64,000 nucleotides of DNA, taken from contig JAMRYE010000012.1 of NCBI GenBank assembly GCA_024082115.1, forward strand, positions 248,001-312,000, in the 5' to 3' direction. Each line of letters opens with the position of its first letter. Position 1 is the first letter of the stretch. Positions 1-13,204 of this stretch are shown in pieces. Under the pieces are notes generated by a model. The model worked only from the letters and a program-made list of their open reading frames with translations. It did no database searches and had not been told where the DNA came from. Source of the stretch: Rhinocladiella similis. Lineage: Eukaryota; Ascomycota; Eurotiomycetes; Chaetothyriales; Herpotrichiellaceae. Position numbers and translations under genes: made by a program.

Positions 1-2102
1 GCGTCTCGAAGACGCGGACCAGCGTTTGGGCTCTTAGAGGCTCCACTTTCGCTGCCGTCGTTGGCTCTTCCGATTCTAGCACTGGGATCGTCCAGATTCG
101 TTGCTTTGAGACTAGAAGGCCGACCAGGCTGGAGGACGGAATCACCTCCTATTGTAGACCAGCATTTGAAATGTCCGAGTACGCCGAATGAAAAGCATGT
201 CGGCACTCCGTACAAGACTCACAGCCCAACGCGAAAGAGGCGCTCACGGTGTGGATGAGTGGGTCAATTGAGGTACCTTTTAGTGACATTAGACAGGAAG
301 TGTCCCGAGTATGCCGTCCGGACAAGGGCAAGCCTAGCCTTGGTGTGTGAGAAGCAACCTCGATGTCTCGTAAAGAGCTCAAACCCTCAGTATTCCATCA
401 ACGTACTTTGAACTCATCGCCTCCTCCCATCCGAAGGCCCTGTGTACTTGTACCTGGTTCCAAAAAAAACTCCCGATAACGACAGGAATCGAGCCACCCC
501 AGTCTAGCCTGAACTCTATTCATACGACAACAGAGACCAGCATTGAGGTAACGAATCCAGGAACCGGCACCAACCGAGAGTCCAAGAGCGCCATGTTTCG
601 GATTGAGGCACTTTTCAGATCTTGTCCGCGATGATAATCAACCTTGTCCGTCGCACGCATTCTTGACACTTTGGATCACGGTGAATGTCATATGGCACCC
701 AGTCAGGCCTAGTCGTGCGCGGATGCGATAGTGGTACGCCGAATTTACCTGCCCACAGAGCTTGCGATATTGGAGTGAGAAGTCCATGGTCGAGACCAGG
801 ACCTGACTTAACTCGGCCCCCCCACCCAACGTAACGCAACTGGGGAGGTGTTCGACACCCGGGTCCGGTCCCGTGTGGCTGCCAGACCTCCCTGGTGAGT
901 GGAAGAAATGCACTGGTCTTGTTTCGTGCTCTGCCACAGTGTCAATCACCTCCGAGAATTCCCATTCCCTGCTCCAATCCTGCTCTGCCAAATCCCTGAT
1001 GTAACTCCAAACCTGCGCACGAACGCGTGGGGGCCACTAGTGACCTGTTGAAATCGATGATCTTTCTGGGCTGATCTTGCCACGATTCGCAGGGTGTGGC
1101 AAGAGAATCTCTTGGGGATGGGTGGTTCTAGACGAACACGAACTTGTTCAGAAGGTCGTTGGAGATTCCCTCTGTCGATCAGGCTTGGTGCAGAACATGC
1201 GTACGGAACATGGGCCGTTGGTCGCAGTGTAATGCACCGTGGCTGCAGCAGTTCGAAGGAGACACATACATCGGATTGTCAGATCAGCATACTAGAGATC
1301 GTCATCGTCTGCAGTAGGTCTTTTTGGTTGTTGGAGGAAGTATTCTTCAACATCCGGATGTTTCAGCCGCGGGTGGTGTTCCATAGAACATCCTTGCACA
1401 AATAACAGCATGGTCCATCTCGAGCGAGATGACGTAGAATATGCAGGGCAGAGCAATGCTATAAAGATCTCCCTCCACGACTTTGGCTGTTGAGGCCAGG
1501 TTTGTCGCCTCGGTGTATCAACGGTACAGGAGGAGTTGCCAGGCGCCTTCCGTGGTGCATTGGCTCAATCCCAGGATGCAACAACTCAGCAGACACCCTA
1601 CCTAGTTGGCTACCTTACACAGTTGCAGGCCCAGGGGTTGACCAGGGCGGGCAGAACGTCGAGCCAGTAGCACAACCGCGAGAACAGCGCTCATGCTCGG
1701 CTTCCTCACCCTCAACCGGTGGACCATGGACACCCTCGATAGGACGATGCGATAACCACAAAACACTTGATTTCAGCTCATCACGATGGATGTCTAAATT
1801 GCTGACTACAGTCAAGATGCAGACGTCCGCCTTCATCTCATAGGCCTGGGTGGGTATACTCCCTTGCACATCCATGACAAGTAGATGTCCAGAAGCAATC
1901 AATGCGACGAAATCCTCCCAGACGATACCACATCCTTGCTCGCACGCCATGACTGCAGCCATTGGAAACACAATCCCACAACGCCAATGCATATACATGA
2001 CTCTAAGAATGACACATCACCCTCTTTAATTGATTTAGATCAACCATTTCCTGTGAGATCGCTGAACGGGCCTTTTCTGCAAAACCATTTCGGGACACCG
2101 CA
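1..2102. other. Intergenic stretch, no gene seen
   Basis: Only short open frames occur, none with a recognisable domain, and no tRNA or repeat was found. The part nearest 2.1 kb would carry the 3' untranslated region of the FKBP gene that ends at 2103. Confidence 0.6.
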
Positions 2103-3216
2103 TCATACTGTCTTGCCATTGATCCCTTTGAGATACACGTCGCTAGGAAGTAAAGGTCAGCGTGCATGCTCCTAGATTTGGCACCAAATAAACGCAAGAA
2201 TACTGGTCGATCTCTCAAAACAAGATGAAATCAATCAGAAGACTACGAAACAAAAACAGAAGCCATGAACCGTCCCGGGCCTAGGCGGTGTCAGATGATG
2301 CCGCCAGTGGTCAGACTAACACCTTCCTAGCCCCCGGGCGCTAGAATCTCGCAGCAGCAGGGCAGGGGGGTTCGGCACTCACAAGATAAGGGTTGAGTTC
2401 GGAGGAATCGAGCCAGGAAAGCCCCTGTAAAAGCACGGAATGGTCAGTCTACAGTTTACATCCGTAAGATGTGGAAAGGATGAGGGACCAGGGACAGAGC
2501 CTGCTCTGACCACCACGGACTACCAGAACGGCATCGTGTGGAGACACAAGACGATCCAACCTGAGGTCTGAGGATGCTTTGAAGAAATGCATGGCCTCAC
2601 TAAGTGTGAGCCAAGCGCGAATGCTTCTCAAACCTAGGGCGCGGGTGGTGGAGTGACTGACCGGTCGCCATACGCGAGGTTACTAAACATCCAGTCAGCT
2701 CGTACTGTTCAGTGGAGATATGTGACATTGCCAAATGAGAGGCGGGAGGTGGGAGGCATCCGCTGGAGTGCTGCTCTCTTCCCAAGCAATCCCTGACCGT
2801 CGAGGAGCAGGAAGAAAAGGAACTCACCCTGGAATGGTCAAAATGCACTTCTCACCCAGCGACATCTGAGGCACAGCCTGATCCCATCCTTCGCCACGGG
2901 CTGTTAGGCACGAAAGCTGGACTTGGGATGACCAAATGAACCCACCTGGAATCACACGTCCGACCCCGATGGGAGTCCTGAAATCTCCACGGCCTTTTGA
3001 GCTGTCGAACCTAGAAGCACCTAGATCAGAACACCGTGATTGACATTTCTGCTCCGGGCTAATCGTGACGTACTGTCTGCCTTTGTAGTCGTTGCTCGCT
3101 TTGGAGGCGTCGTAGAGCCAGCCGGTGTATTCGATGGTGACTTGATCGCCGGTTCTGGGGAAGTCTTGGCCGTTTCCAGGCCTGATAAGTTTCTTTTGTA
3201 GTTGAGAAGGCGGCAT
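2103..3216 (-). CDS. FPR1: FKBP12-type peptidyl-prolyl cis-trans isomerase
   Basis: Small cytosolic prolyl isomerase of the FKBP family, the usual receptor of FK506 and rapamycin. Six exons read on the minus strand: 3216-3074, 3010-2946, 2888-2828, 2682-2662, 2424-2383 and 2142-2103. The joined frame gives 123 residues, close to the usual 110-120. Family landmarks appear in order: IRPGNG near residue 11, VTIEYTGWLYD at 26-36, QFDSSKGRGDF at 48-58, GVGRVIPGWDQ, MSLGEK, LAYGDRGFPGSIPPNSTL, and the terminal strand FDVYLKGIN. Aromatic ligand-pocket positions (Y, F, D, W) are kept. Every junction is GT-AG and every phase closes. One exon is only 21 nt. The last intron (about 240 nt) was placed by looking for the expected FDVYLKG strand; nearer acceptors give no family match. 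The start is the first ATG ahead of the conserved core. Confidence 0.92.
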
Positions 3217-6200
3217 TGCAGCAGCAGGAGCGCGACGGCCGGTCGGGCGGGTTTCGATTGTGAGTCGTCAAGTATAAAAACGGTGCTATTGAACCAACGT
3301 CGTCGGCGTAACTTGGATGGGCTGAATTCCGTGAGGAGCCAGGTCTCGAATACCAAGTCGAAGAGACAAGTCTGAGATGCGATGACGGAGACTGTGGTGA
3401 TGGTTTTATAGCAGTCGCTCGTAGCGAAGTTGCCTGATGCAGTTGAGCAAGAAAGAAAGAATGAGCTGTGCACAGCCAGCGTCGACAAAGGCTATACGGA
3501 ACACTACCTGGCAAGCTTAGTCGCGTGTGGTACGAGTAATGGCCAGGTTGCGATACTGAATAAGGAATATACACCACCTTCGAAAGAGATCAGGGGAAGG
3601 GAAGCGACGGCCACCATCAGCGATATGACAGGCTCAGGTCTGGACACCGAGTGGGATACCCAATGGACGCATCCTAAATTGGACAAGAACTTCACCCAAA
3701 GGCTAAAGACTCGACGCAGGACGAGTGGTAGCATACCATGCCGCCCATCTAGCTTGGTACGTACCTAGCGCGGTACTTACTCGACACACGCCAACATGCA
3801 TTCAATACAAGACCCGACAAAAACTACCGTCAGTTTGGGCACAGTTTGACGGCGCGCAGGGATCAGGGCTTGATCTGCACAAGGGTCAAGAAAAATTGTT
3901 TTTTGGGAAGGGCAACTGGCGGGAAAACCAGCCAAACCGGACCTGTCTGTCTGTCTCTCCGTGGGATGGTGGCTGGTGGGGCGCAATGGCATTCCATTCT
4001 GACGCAAACGAGGTCCGAGTTGAGATGGCGTTTCCATGTTCCCACTGCGGTCATCGGCAAGGGTTCGATGGCTTCCTCATGGCTTAGACGTCTTGGGCGC
4101 AAAGTCTGGAGACGGATGATGGGTGACGACGAACAAGGGAAAGAAAACGAGGGACCTTTGTACGTTGCTGGTGACAGTGTTGGATGATGCGAGTGACACC
4201 GATAGCGATCCTGATAGCGATGTGTGCGCGCGAGTACGAGGTACAACGAATGACTTCAGGGAGAGACCGGATCACCGGTGACAGCAACAATGGGACATCG
4301 ACAGCCCGACGAGCCGACTACCTTGGGAATCACAGGAGGAATCCGAGTCGTAAGGAGGGGCCATTGAGTACGGAATACGAGCAGCAGGCCGAGTTGAGCA
4401 TTCGAGCCCTCTTACGGAATGAAAGATTATCTATCAGCCACTCCAGGGTTCGTGGGAAGCAGCCAAGTTTCTCGTGATTTGTCAAATCTGTCCTGTTCGT
4501 CTGTCTATCTGTCTGTCTCCCTGTCGAGGAGTGTGTCCAACTGTCTGCTCGTGCGTCCACCTGCCCGACCACCAACTGAGTCGTCGTGGCATGATCATCC
4601 TTGTGCTCCCGGCAGAGACTACCTAGGTACAGCAGAGCTGGAAGAAATCATCCTGCCCTTTCCGACCACACCACACTTCTGTGTCAACTGTCACTTTCCC
4701 ACCCCCACCCCCTGTTTGCGGCAGGCTAAAGGGGAGGGAGAGAGAGAATCCGTCGAGAGGTTTGGGCGGATACCCTTCCTCCCAGAACCGATTCGGCCCA
4801 GGCGTCTTGCCTCCGACACACGAACCGACGCACAAATACGGAGTAATGGGCTTTTTTAATGCTTGCTGCATAGGCGTGCCGAAAATCATCTCAGCCTGCA
4901 CGCTCGCCAAATAGCCTTTGACATGATCGGTGCCAACGGCGGGTATTCATCACCACCAGCATGGGTGGCCATTGATATACCGAGCTATGCTGAATGGCCT
5001 CCACCATCGCTTGCTGTCAGCTCCACCCCGTCGAAGCTCCTCCTGATTAGGTACCTCCGCGACAGGGAAAAGTCGTCCCTGGCTGTGCCCCTCCAGCAGG
5101 GTCTGGTCCTTCCAACACAGAGCTCTTCCCCAGCTGTCCTCCTTGGCGTCCGATCCGAAGGTGGACAGATGGCGGGCCCTGGTTCGATGACCAGAACAGA
5201 GCGCCTGTCAAACGATGCGAGTCAGAAAGTCAACTGTGAGGCTGCTGCTGCTGCGGCATCGGTGGCTTCGTGGATCGACACGGCACCACTACACTCCAGC
5301 CAAGTACTTGTACGACTTCATCCAAAGGTCTTTCTTTGTACGAGTTGCAGCATTGATGGCGCAATAAACATGGAAAAACACTATCCTGCCAGGCCCGCTG
5401 GAAATCCCCCCTCTAGCCCGGCGGTGCCATTCGATGGGAATCTGCAGAAGCACATTTCAATAATCCATCATCCTGCGTCTTCCTGCAAAACGGGGCCTAG
5501 CGCGGCGCCAATCTTTCGCTCCAATCGCCCCGAGGAGCTGAGGTAACGGCAATACATTGGAACTAGAACCAAAAGAAATTTCGTGCTGGAGCTGGCGTCA
5601 AAGAGCCATGTGCTGCAAGTGCCGGAGCTGTTGGCGGACAGAAAATGATGAGGGAATGAGGCTGCGTCGCTCTAAAACCCCAAAAGCCAATTGACCCTTC
5701 AGTTCACGCCGCAAACGCTGTCGCTGAAAGCTGCCATGTGAATCCCGGGCTTGCCTGGAGCGAGAGTTTTTCCACCGCCGGTCTCTGACCTTTTGACACT
5801 ACGCATTAACACTACACCGACACTTGCCTCTGAAGAGGCTTGCGGTCCTCCAGAAGCTCCGCATGACTACGGGCGAAAGGTGTCTTGGAGCACTACGTAA
5901 CCAAAAGGACGAGAGTGGCTCTGAGGCGCTGCATGGCTTGTTGCTTTTGATTCCGCGCCGTGGTCAAGCCGGAGCCCCCCCAAAGCATGGTGGGGAAAAC
6001 GGGCCATGGTCATGACAATCAATGGGCTACTGCCAACTTCGTACAGGACGAGTACTGTATAGGAGTAGGCAATCAAAGACACAGTCGGAGATAGCCGAGA
6101 AAATGGAGATTAAAGGCAAAAGAAATAACATGTCAACTGAGGGACTGTGGCTTGTCCGGATAAACACCTCCATCAAACCAGCGAGGTATATACTCGTATG

Positions 6201-7348
6201 CCTACTATCCAACAAACCCTCAGCCCGCAACATGCGCCCTGGATGTGCCCTTGTCCCCTGCACCCAGCAGAGTTACAAGGATGACAAGTTCGGATCGACC
6301 GACCTTTGCTCTCGATCGAAACAATTGAATTCCAGTTGCGGAACCCGTCATACTGTCCTGACGGTAGAAGCCAGCTGATCCTACGCGGGCATCGCTACCT
6401 CGACACCATCCGAAGCACTTGGCGGTGAAGTCCTCTTCGAACCATCTCGCGCTCGTGGCCTGTTCCATGCAGTGCCAAAACAAAACCACCCTACCAAGAG
6501 CACTGATGCATTTAGCTCAAGACTCAAGCATTGCCGAAGCCAGGATCGATCTCCAGGCGGCAAATATCCACTAGGACCCTGAACGACTGGCAAATCTCTC
6601 CCATGGCCCGTGATCATACTTCCCAAGTTCGTGACGTACTGTACAATAGTCGATCGCGGGATGAGATAATCGTAGTCTGGGGATGGCTGTTCGTGCATGG
6701 CCGCGCCTTGTCTCTACAATACTACGCCGCGCTGGGGATGCAGCCTCACACTTTATCGCAGCCCACTACTATCAACGCGTCATGGTTCTACCGTAAAGCA
6801 GTCGGCTGCGACCGCCTCTCAGAAATTGCCAACCTGAATCCAATCAAGATTGATCAGCAGCAACTGGTATCGAGGCTCGAAGGTGTGGAGGACAACGCAC
6901 CCCCCAAATTCAGCCCTTGTCCTGTGCCTTCAGAGCCACGAACCTGTGGAGGCGTTGTTGCAACCCCCTATGGTCGCGGGACATCCGGGGGCCATACTCG
7001 GTTCGAAGTCGGCGATTCAAGTTTGACCGTGTCGGCCAATTCATGCATTACGTTGACAATAAGAAGCAAGGGTGCGCAAAGACAATGTCAGAGCGAGGTG
7101 TCCCGAGTCTCGCACGAATATTGTACCAGCGACGCCTTGGTTGGCATTGAAAATCCTTTCATGTCAAAGACGCACGGTTGCATTCAGTCGCAGATACATC
7201 CAGTCGCTTTCTAACACTCAGACATCCTTGCTCGAACTAAAGCCGCTTCAAAACATCACCTGAGGCTGGAAGGGTCCAATAGTCACCTGAAAAAGTTACA
7301 AGCCAATACTCCCTATACTAGGATTGGAGCTGGTAAATCACATGTTTG
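3217..7348. other. Long gene-poor stretch
   Basis: About 4.1 kb with no convincing gene. The longest open frames (4863-5546 and 6531-7214) begin at TTG, have no domain and no codon-bias look. A CTGT-rich simple repeat lies near 4495-4530, and one copy of TACGGAGTA at 4837-4845. Confidence 0.55.
4495..4530. repeat. CTGT-rich simple repeat
   Basis: A short degenerate run of CTGT units, in non-coding DNA. Confidence 0.6.
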
Positions 7349-8343
7349 TTATGAGGAGCTAGAGAATGTCCAGAAGGGATGGGCGCAAACATCCTTCAGT
7401 TCTACGGTGTCAATGCACAACAATGGAAAGCGCCCGTCCAGCGCCCCGGGGGAAGGGGTTCCTCGCTTGAGGATGGTCAGTTGGGAGACGCCGGCGGCTT
7501 CGAGGAACGGTCGTACGCGACCATAGTTGAGCGCAACCTGGTCACACCCATGACTATCGTCAGAGAGACAGAATCGGAGCTTTCGGTCCAGCGCAGCCTG
7601 GCACTGTTAGTCCCTCAATGATCGGTGTGTAATCGGCGCGAGCTTACCTGGCAAATCTCCGCTTTAGGGTATGGTTCAGCCATCCCCTTCCGCAAACTCG
7701 CTGAATTAATCTCGATGATACCGCCGTACGAGGCAATGTAGTCTAGGTTTTGCAAGATGCGTTTCCACACGCCCCTCATGCCTTGAAAACTGCCATCTGG
7801 ATCATCACTCTTTAGACGGATAAGGTCAAAGTGGCCCACAACAGGCGGCTGGAGGGTTTGCAACATGGCCAACTGCTGGTCGAAATAGTCTTCAAAGAGT
7901 CGCTCGTCCGTTCCGCCCGCTGCTTCCCTCGCTTGTTCATACATTGTCCTGTCATAATCGATGGGGATCGTATGTACGTGATGGACAGAGCCGATGAAGA
8001 AGTCATACTGGTAAGCTGAGATGCTCTGCCGGACAAGGTCTGCTGACTCTGGTCGGATCCATTCGCCTTCAAACCCGACCAGAAGATCGATGCGACCCTT
8101 GTATTTCTCTCGTAGCCGGGTGGCTTCTGCAAAATACGCCCGTTCGTTCTCGAGATGTGAAGCGAGCGTTGTGCCGGTCTCGAACTCTTCCGGGTAGCGA
8201 TCATCATCGTGCCGCGGCATGTGCTCCGTTAGGGCCAGAACCTGCATACGCTTGGATAACGCGGCATTGACGATATCCTCAAGGCCGTCGCGAGCATGAC
8301 CTGGGCAAAATTGCCCAGAGTGGCTGTGATGGGAGTATGGCAT
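7349..8343 (-). CDS. HIS2: Histidinol phosphatase (PHP family)
   Basis: Predicted histidinol-phosphate phosphatase, which makes histidinol late in histidine synthesis. Exons are 8343-7648 and 7597-7349; joining CAG to GCT keeps phase 0 and gives 314 residues, near the yeast His2 length. PHP metal motifs are visible: HSHHSHSG-like N terminus (SHHSHSGQFCPGH at residues 4-16), LTEHMPR near 38-44, GFEGEW near 94, SVHHVH near 120, GHFD near 170, EINSASLR near 214, and the C-terminal FCLSDDSHGCDQV across the second exon. The intron has GTAAGC and ends TGCCAG; a nearer acceptor (AACAG) would add two residues but fits homologues less well. It stands alone, with no clustering with other histidine genes. 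Confidence 0.9.
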
Positions 8344-10484
8344 CTCGATAAGATAGCAGTCATGCGGTGGAGACGACTAACTGTATCTGTGGTATAGAGC
8401 AGACGCCAGACGTCCCCTGGAAGAGTCGTCTGAGGCGCCGAGTTCCTGATCACTCCAGTCTTTGTCTCTAGAACGACCTGGATCTCGAGATCAAATTTTG
8501 ATTCTCTCACAGGCTTTGGTCCCGAAGTAAAGCCGGCAATCGATCGCTGACAACGACGTTTGGCAAACCTTCCGCCGATGTCAACAACAAGCAAACTACT
8601 TCCCGTGCCTCACGACACGGAGCGCGCGGGTGCGAATCATGAGACCCAAGGCAATACTCTGCGGATGAGTTTATGTACAATAGTAAGATCCATCTAGGAA
8701 GTGTACCCACGGCCCACGCTAGTCATGAGAGCAATACACCATGTGTCGCCTACCTCTCAGTGGACGCTCTCTTGTCGGAAAGGATGGCAAGCTTTTGCTA
8801 GAGGGCATGGAAACCCCAGCCAGCCGTGCCCACACTCCTATCACAATGTTTTTGAAGGGACTCGGGTTCTCGCTTTCACAGAATCGTCGACAGAAGAGAG
8901 CCAGGGCCTATCATTCGCTATCGTTCACATTAAGGCCGCCCGTGCTTTTATCTGGTGTCGTATGCTCCTCATCCAAGGACTCCTGTGTCGGATTTTGCCT
9001 CAGTTTGAGTGTGGGAGTTTGACTACTGAGACTTTGCATGGACCAAGGACCAATCTCACGGCTAAGACATGCGCGAGACTAGGGGGTTATCCATGGCACG
9101 GATAACCAGGCACGATGGCTGCAAATCTAGATCCTATCACCCTGTGAGGCGATCACGGGAAGCCACGTTTTTAGCAGGTGTCAACGGGAAGTACCATACG
9201 AGGCGCAAGAAGTTGTTTGTCTGCGATATGGTCAAGGGGGTCCTGGATCATCTCTAGTGCGTGGTCCCGGAGGTTGAACTATGAAGACTAGAAGACTAAC
9301 AGTCAGGTCTAGCATGGTGTTTGGGCTTCCCTACATTCAGTCCAAATCAGAATTCGAGTCCACAATGTGGCAACAGTGGCCATGGTATCCGATGCAATAC
9401 AGTAGGAGGAAAGGAGTGCAGTGCTGCACTATCCTCAACAACTTGCTCCAAAGGAACTATGTGGAGATAACTAGGTTGGATTCGAAATCGCGTCTAGCAT
9501 ACTACGTAAAGATCCTGCATATTTAGCTCACGAGAAACTCAGCACGGACGTGCCATCGTTTCGAAGGGTGTTCTTACCGGGCTTCAGCTAGTTCGACCTG
9601 CTCATCGCTTGTGTCTTGGAGACAGCAAGGACAGGGCCCCGAGGTCTTGATGCAACGATCATGCGTAAAAGGGCCGAACGAAGGCTGCGATCGATTTGAA
9701 CTGGATGGCGGTCAAGAGCAACGGGGCCTGGTTATTGGTCCCCAGCGAACTCTTCAGCTTCGAGTGCCGCTCTAGACAGCGGCCATTGACGGTCGACATG
9801 GTTCAGACCAAAATCAATATGGCCTTGACGTGGGACAGTCGCCAAGTTCGACGAGTTATGCAACGCCCAGCAGTCCTGTACTCGTATAGGGCCATAGGGA
9901 CACGCAAACTCGTACGAGTAGTATCCTAAGACCCCGCTTTGATCATCTTGCTTTGCAAGTCCATGTCACCAGAGTCAAGCAAGCCGTATCGGGGGAGGAT
10001 CTTGAACTTGTGGAGACGCTACAGTATTTCAGTATCTCGATGCTCACGGAATCGATTGCACAGTGGACTCCTCCAGACTGCATAGGCACCAAGGCCTATA
10101 GTTCGACATGATCTGCACAACATTGGAGCTGTGGACGAGCTCCCAAGCAGCACAGCGGTCCTCGTCCCATGTGGCCGAGAGAAGAAAACGCTTACTCAAG
10201 AAATTTCCTACAGGAGCTCCTCGTCGATGGGGCAGCGTTCTTGGGTGTTGCGTATCTGATGTGATACAGAAAAAGAAAGAACGAAACAAAGAACAGGGGG
10301 GGTTTCCAACAAGTGAAAAGGAAATCATGATCAAGTTGAACCGAGCCCTGTAGGCAATGGTCATTGTATTTGGATTATGGTGGTTATGGTTGACTTTCCT
10401 CGTTGCTGATGGGAGAGCGAAAAAAAAAATGTTAATGAGCGAGCAATGTCCGTAATACGTATATTGCCACACATACACAGGTTT
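8344..10484. other. Intergenic stretch, no gene seen
   Basis: Only short unconvincing open frames. The region next to 8343 should hold the promoter of the histidinol phosphatase. A poly-A run at 10420-10429 serves as terminator for the tRNA on the opposite strand. Confidence 0.55.
10420..10429 (-). terminator. RNA polymerase III T-run terminator
   Basis: Ten consecutive T on the minus strand, about 55 nt beyond the 3' end of tRNA-Arg. A T-run of this length is a strong pol III stop. No shorter T4 run was noticed between the tRNA and this run. Confidence 0.6.
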
Positions 10485-10574
10485 CGAGGAACATGGGACT
10501 CGAACCCACAACCTTGGCTTAGCAACACGAGTGTCGATTAGGAGAGCCACGCGCTACCATTGCGCCAATCCCCC
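10485..10574 (-). tRNA. tRNA-Arg (anticodon CCT) with intron
   Basis: The cloverleaf folds by eye. The acceptor GGGGGAT pairs with GTTCCTC using several G-T wobbles; D arm GCGC/GCGC with loop AATGGTA; anticodon stem TGGCT/AGCCA; T arm GTGGG/CCCAT with loop TTCGAGT; discriminator G. The anticodon loop reads C-T-CCT-A, then an 18-nt intron at 10521-10538 one base 3' of the anticodon, then the last loop base A. The mature length is 72 nt. The internal boxes (TGGCGCAATGG and GGTTCGAGTCC-like) are good. An alternative anticodon GCT inside the intron region was considered but needs a poorer fold. It decodes AGG. Confidence 0.85.
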
Positions 10575-11760
10575 CGAAGCCGCACGACGCAGTCTGCAAT
10601 AAATGACGGCAGATTTGTGTGCAAAATTATGACGTTTTTCAGGGGACGATAACATAAAAGCATAAACATTTTTTTTTAGCTATTCTTCGAACGCCTCTTT
10701 AGCTGCTAACCCGTCACAGATCCATTAAGAATTATATAGATTCATACCTACCTACTCTCTACAGCTTTTAGATACCATAGCGTCTGCGTTTGTGAGACCT
10801 CACAGCACCATGGAAGCTTGCTCACCCACCTCCTGCGCCCTTGAACAATAGCGTCCTAGTTCGAGGTAATGTCCGTGGACGTCCATCCCACATGGTTAAT
10901 AGTGACATTCTTTCGATAACGGGAGAAATACTGCACAGGTACCATACCTCACCGGCCAAAACATCCGTCATCTCCATACCACGTGTATGAGTATCAACTT
11001 TTGCCCAGTACAGACTCCGAATACAGTACTGTACGGAGCAACTCTACACAAGTCAGCAATGACTCCATCCCCCCAGGATCTCACTTACAAAGGAGGATCT
11101 CACAATACACAGCGTGCTCGTCGGCCTAAAATGGACCAGCTCACTATACGAAAGTCTAGACCTTTACTATTTGCCCCATGGATTCTATTTCTTCGCGGGA
11201 AAGTCTTACCCTTAATGGAACAAACTTCCTTAGCGAGGTGGTGAAACATTCGAACGCCAGCTCCACAGGCCAAGATACCTGTCGACATAGGCGAAGAGGA
11301 CAAGGAATTCATCGTCGAGGTCAGTATGAATAGAAAGAGTGTTGAAGCGAGTCTTGATGCCTGAGGCAATGATACCGACAGATACTGTAATGCCTGAGGA
11401 ACCGCATTTCAAGCCAACGAACACGAGGACCCCGACGAGACACCATCATTGATGCCATGTAATCCTAGATGAACGGACCAAAGAGAACAACAATTGATGC
11501 AGAGACAGAGAGTCAGGGGGCGGAACAAATACATATTTACATTTTCTCAGAGCTAAACAGTTCTCGAACCGGAGCATTCCAATACCAAATGCGAAGCTTT
11601 TCCAGGTCTCTCTGTGGAGGACGGTTTTCTTCTCCTTTTTCTATACATTGCGGGCCAAGAAGGCAAATCTGCGTTCCAGGGAGACTAGCCTTTTTCAATG
11701 CAATAAGATGGATTGAGATCGAGGTGCTTCCCGCACTTCCAACCGACGCGGGTCTTCTCG
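10575..11760. other. Intergenic stretch, no gene seen
   Basis: No convincing coding frame. This stretch lies upstream of the tRNA and downstream of cystathionine beta-lyase, so it should hold the latter's 3' untranslated region. A/T-rich patches lie near 10660-10740. Confidence 0.5.
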
Positions 11761-13204
11761 TCATGGCTCGTTGTCAGCCGCCGCGTCTGCAGCGAGCTGC
11801 TCACCGTCTTCAGGGTGCTGGGCGCCGAGAGTGGCGTTCTTCGCGTAGATTCCATCCAGAGTAACGTTCATTGCGCCTGACTGAACCAACGCACTCCGCA
11901 GATCATCAAGAAGATCCTCGCCGTCCTCAATGCCAACACACAGCCGGATGAGGTCTTCAGGGACCCCACGATCGGCCCGAGTCTTCGCGTCGATGCTCGC
12001 GTGACTCATGCGGCAAGGCATGCTAATCAGAGAATTAACACAACCAAAACTTACGCTAATGGCCCAGAGCTTTGCTGACTCGACGATCCTCTCGGACAGT
12101 TGGATATCACCGGTCTCGAAGGATAGAACAGCTCCAGGGCCGCGTGCCATGGAGTTAAATAGATCGTACTGAGGATGGCTCGGAAGTCCAGGATAGCGGA
12201 CCTTGAAGCCTGTCGACTCAAGGAACCGAGCGATCAACATGGCGTTGCTCTGCTGTGCATCCATGCGAACTTTCAACGTCTTGATTCCCCTCATCAACAA
12301 CCAACAGTCAAACGGCGCCAGACCGCAACCCGAGGCATTGATCGTGAAGTATAACTTATCTCCCAGAGCATCGTCGCTGACGGCAATGACACCAGCCATG
12401 AGATCGTGATGGCCAGACAGGTATTTAGTTCCAGACTCGTACACGATATCCGCACCCAATTCTAGGGGATTCTGGAGATATGGAGAGAGCATGGTGTTGT
12501 CCACGCTGACAACACAGGCCGGGTTGGCGGCATGCGCCATGTTTGATATGGTGGGGATGTCCACGATCTTGATCAGTGGATTCGTGGGTGTTTCGAGAAG
12601 GACCATGGCAGTCTTCGCGTTCAAGACTTCCTGCACTGTTTCAGGTGTTGTAGTGTCGACGTGATGCACTATTATCCCGCCGTGGGTGGACAAATATTTC
12701 AACAGTCTGTGTGTACCTCCATACAAGTCATCTCCCGTCACAACTTCATCGCCTGGTCGCAGCTGGCGGGTAATCACGTCGAGCGCCCCCATACCGGAAG
12801 AGACGACAAGAGCCCGCTTCGCGCGCATGATTTTTGCGAGATGTTTCTCGAGGTGGGTGCGGGTTGGGTTACCGCTGCGGGTATAATCGTAGTCGGAGGC
12901 GCCGCCCGTCGCCGAAGTTTGCTTGAATGTTGCAGACTGCCTGCATTTAGTATAGGAAATACGAAAAGCGAGGGTGCATACGGACCTGGTAGATTGGAAC
13001 ACTACTCGCATTGTACTGGTCACTACCTTCCGAGTAGACCAGCTGGGTTGCGATGGCATAGTTCCGGCTTCCTCTTGGGCTTGAAGGGGCTGGCGAAGGC
13101 GGCAGGTCATGCCCGTCCAGGTCAACTTGAGCGAAAGCCTTGTTCATGGCGCTGAGTTTGGGGTTCTTCAATGGCGGTGTAGAGGAGGAACCTGACTCAG
13201 ACAT
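11761..13204 (-). CDS. STR3: Cystathionine beta-lyase
   Basis: PLP-dependent enzyme of the Cys/Met metabolism family that cleaves cystathionine to homocysteine, pyruvate and ammonia in methionine synthesis. Exons are 13204-12986 and 12936-11761; the CAG-to-TCT join keeps phase 0 and gives 464 residues, normal for fungi. Motifs include PIYQSATFKQ, DYDYTRSGNPTR (cofactor and substrate loop, near residue 90), SSGMGALD, DDLYGGTHRL, LLETPTNP, VDNT, and the Schiff-base lysine in ESGTKYLSGHHD. The C-terminal RMSHAS and DLIRLCVGIEDGEDLLDDL blocks match cystathionine beta-lyase rather than gamma-lyase or gamma-synthase. No organelle signal is obvious. The 3' end of the gene is GC-rich (Ala-rich tail). 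Confidence 0.95.

Noticed and set aside
4863..5546. 227-residue open frame
   Set aside because: Begins at TTG, no domain, no splice partners, composition unlike the coding regions of the window.
6531..7214. Second 227-residue open frame
   Set aside because: Begins at TTG, no recognisable domain, adjoining DNA shows no exon signals.
10044..10550. 168-residue frame on the minus strand
   Set aside because: It runs through the tRNA-Arg gene and non-coding flanks.
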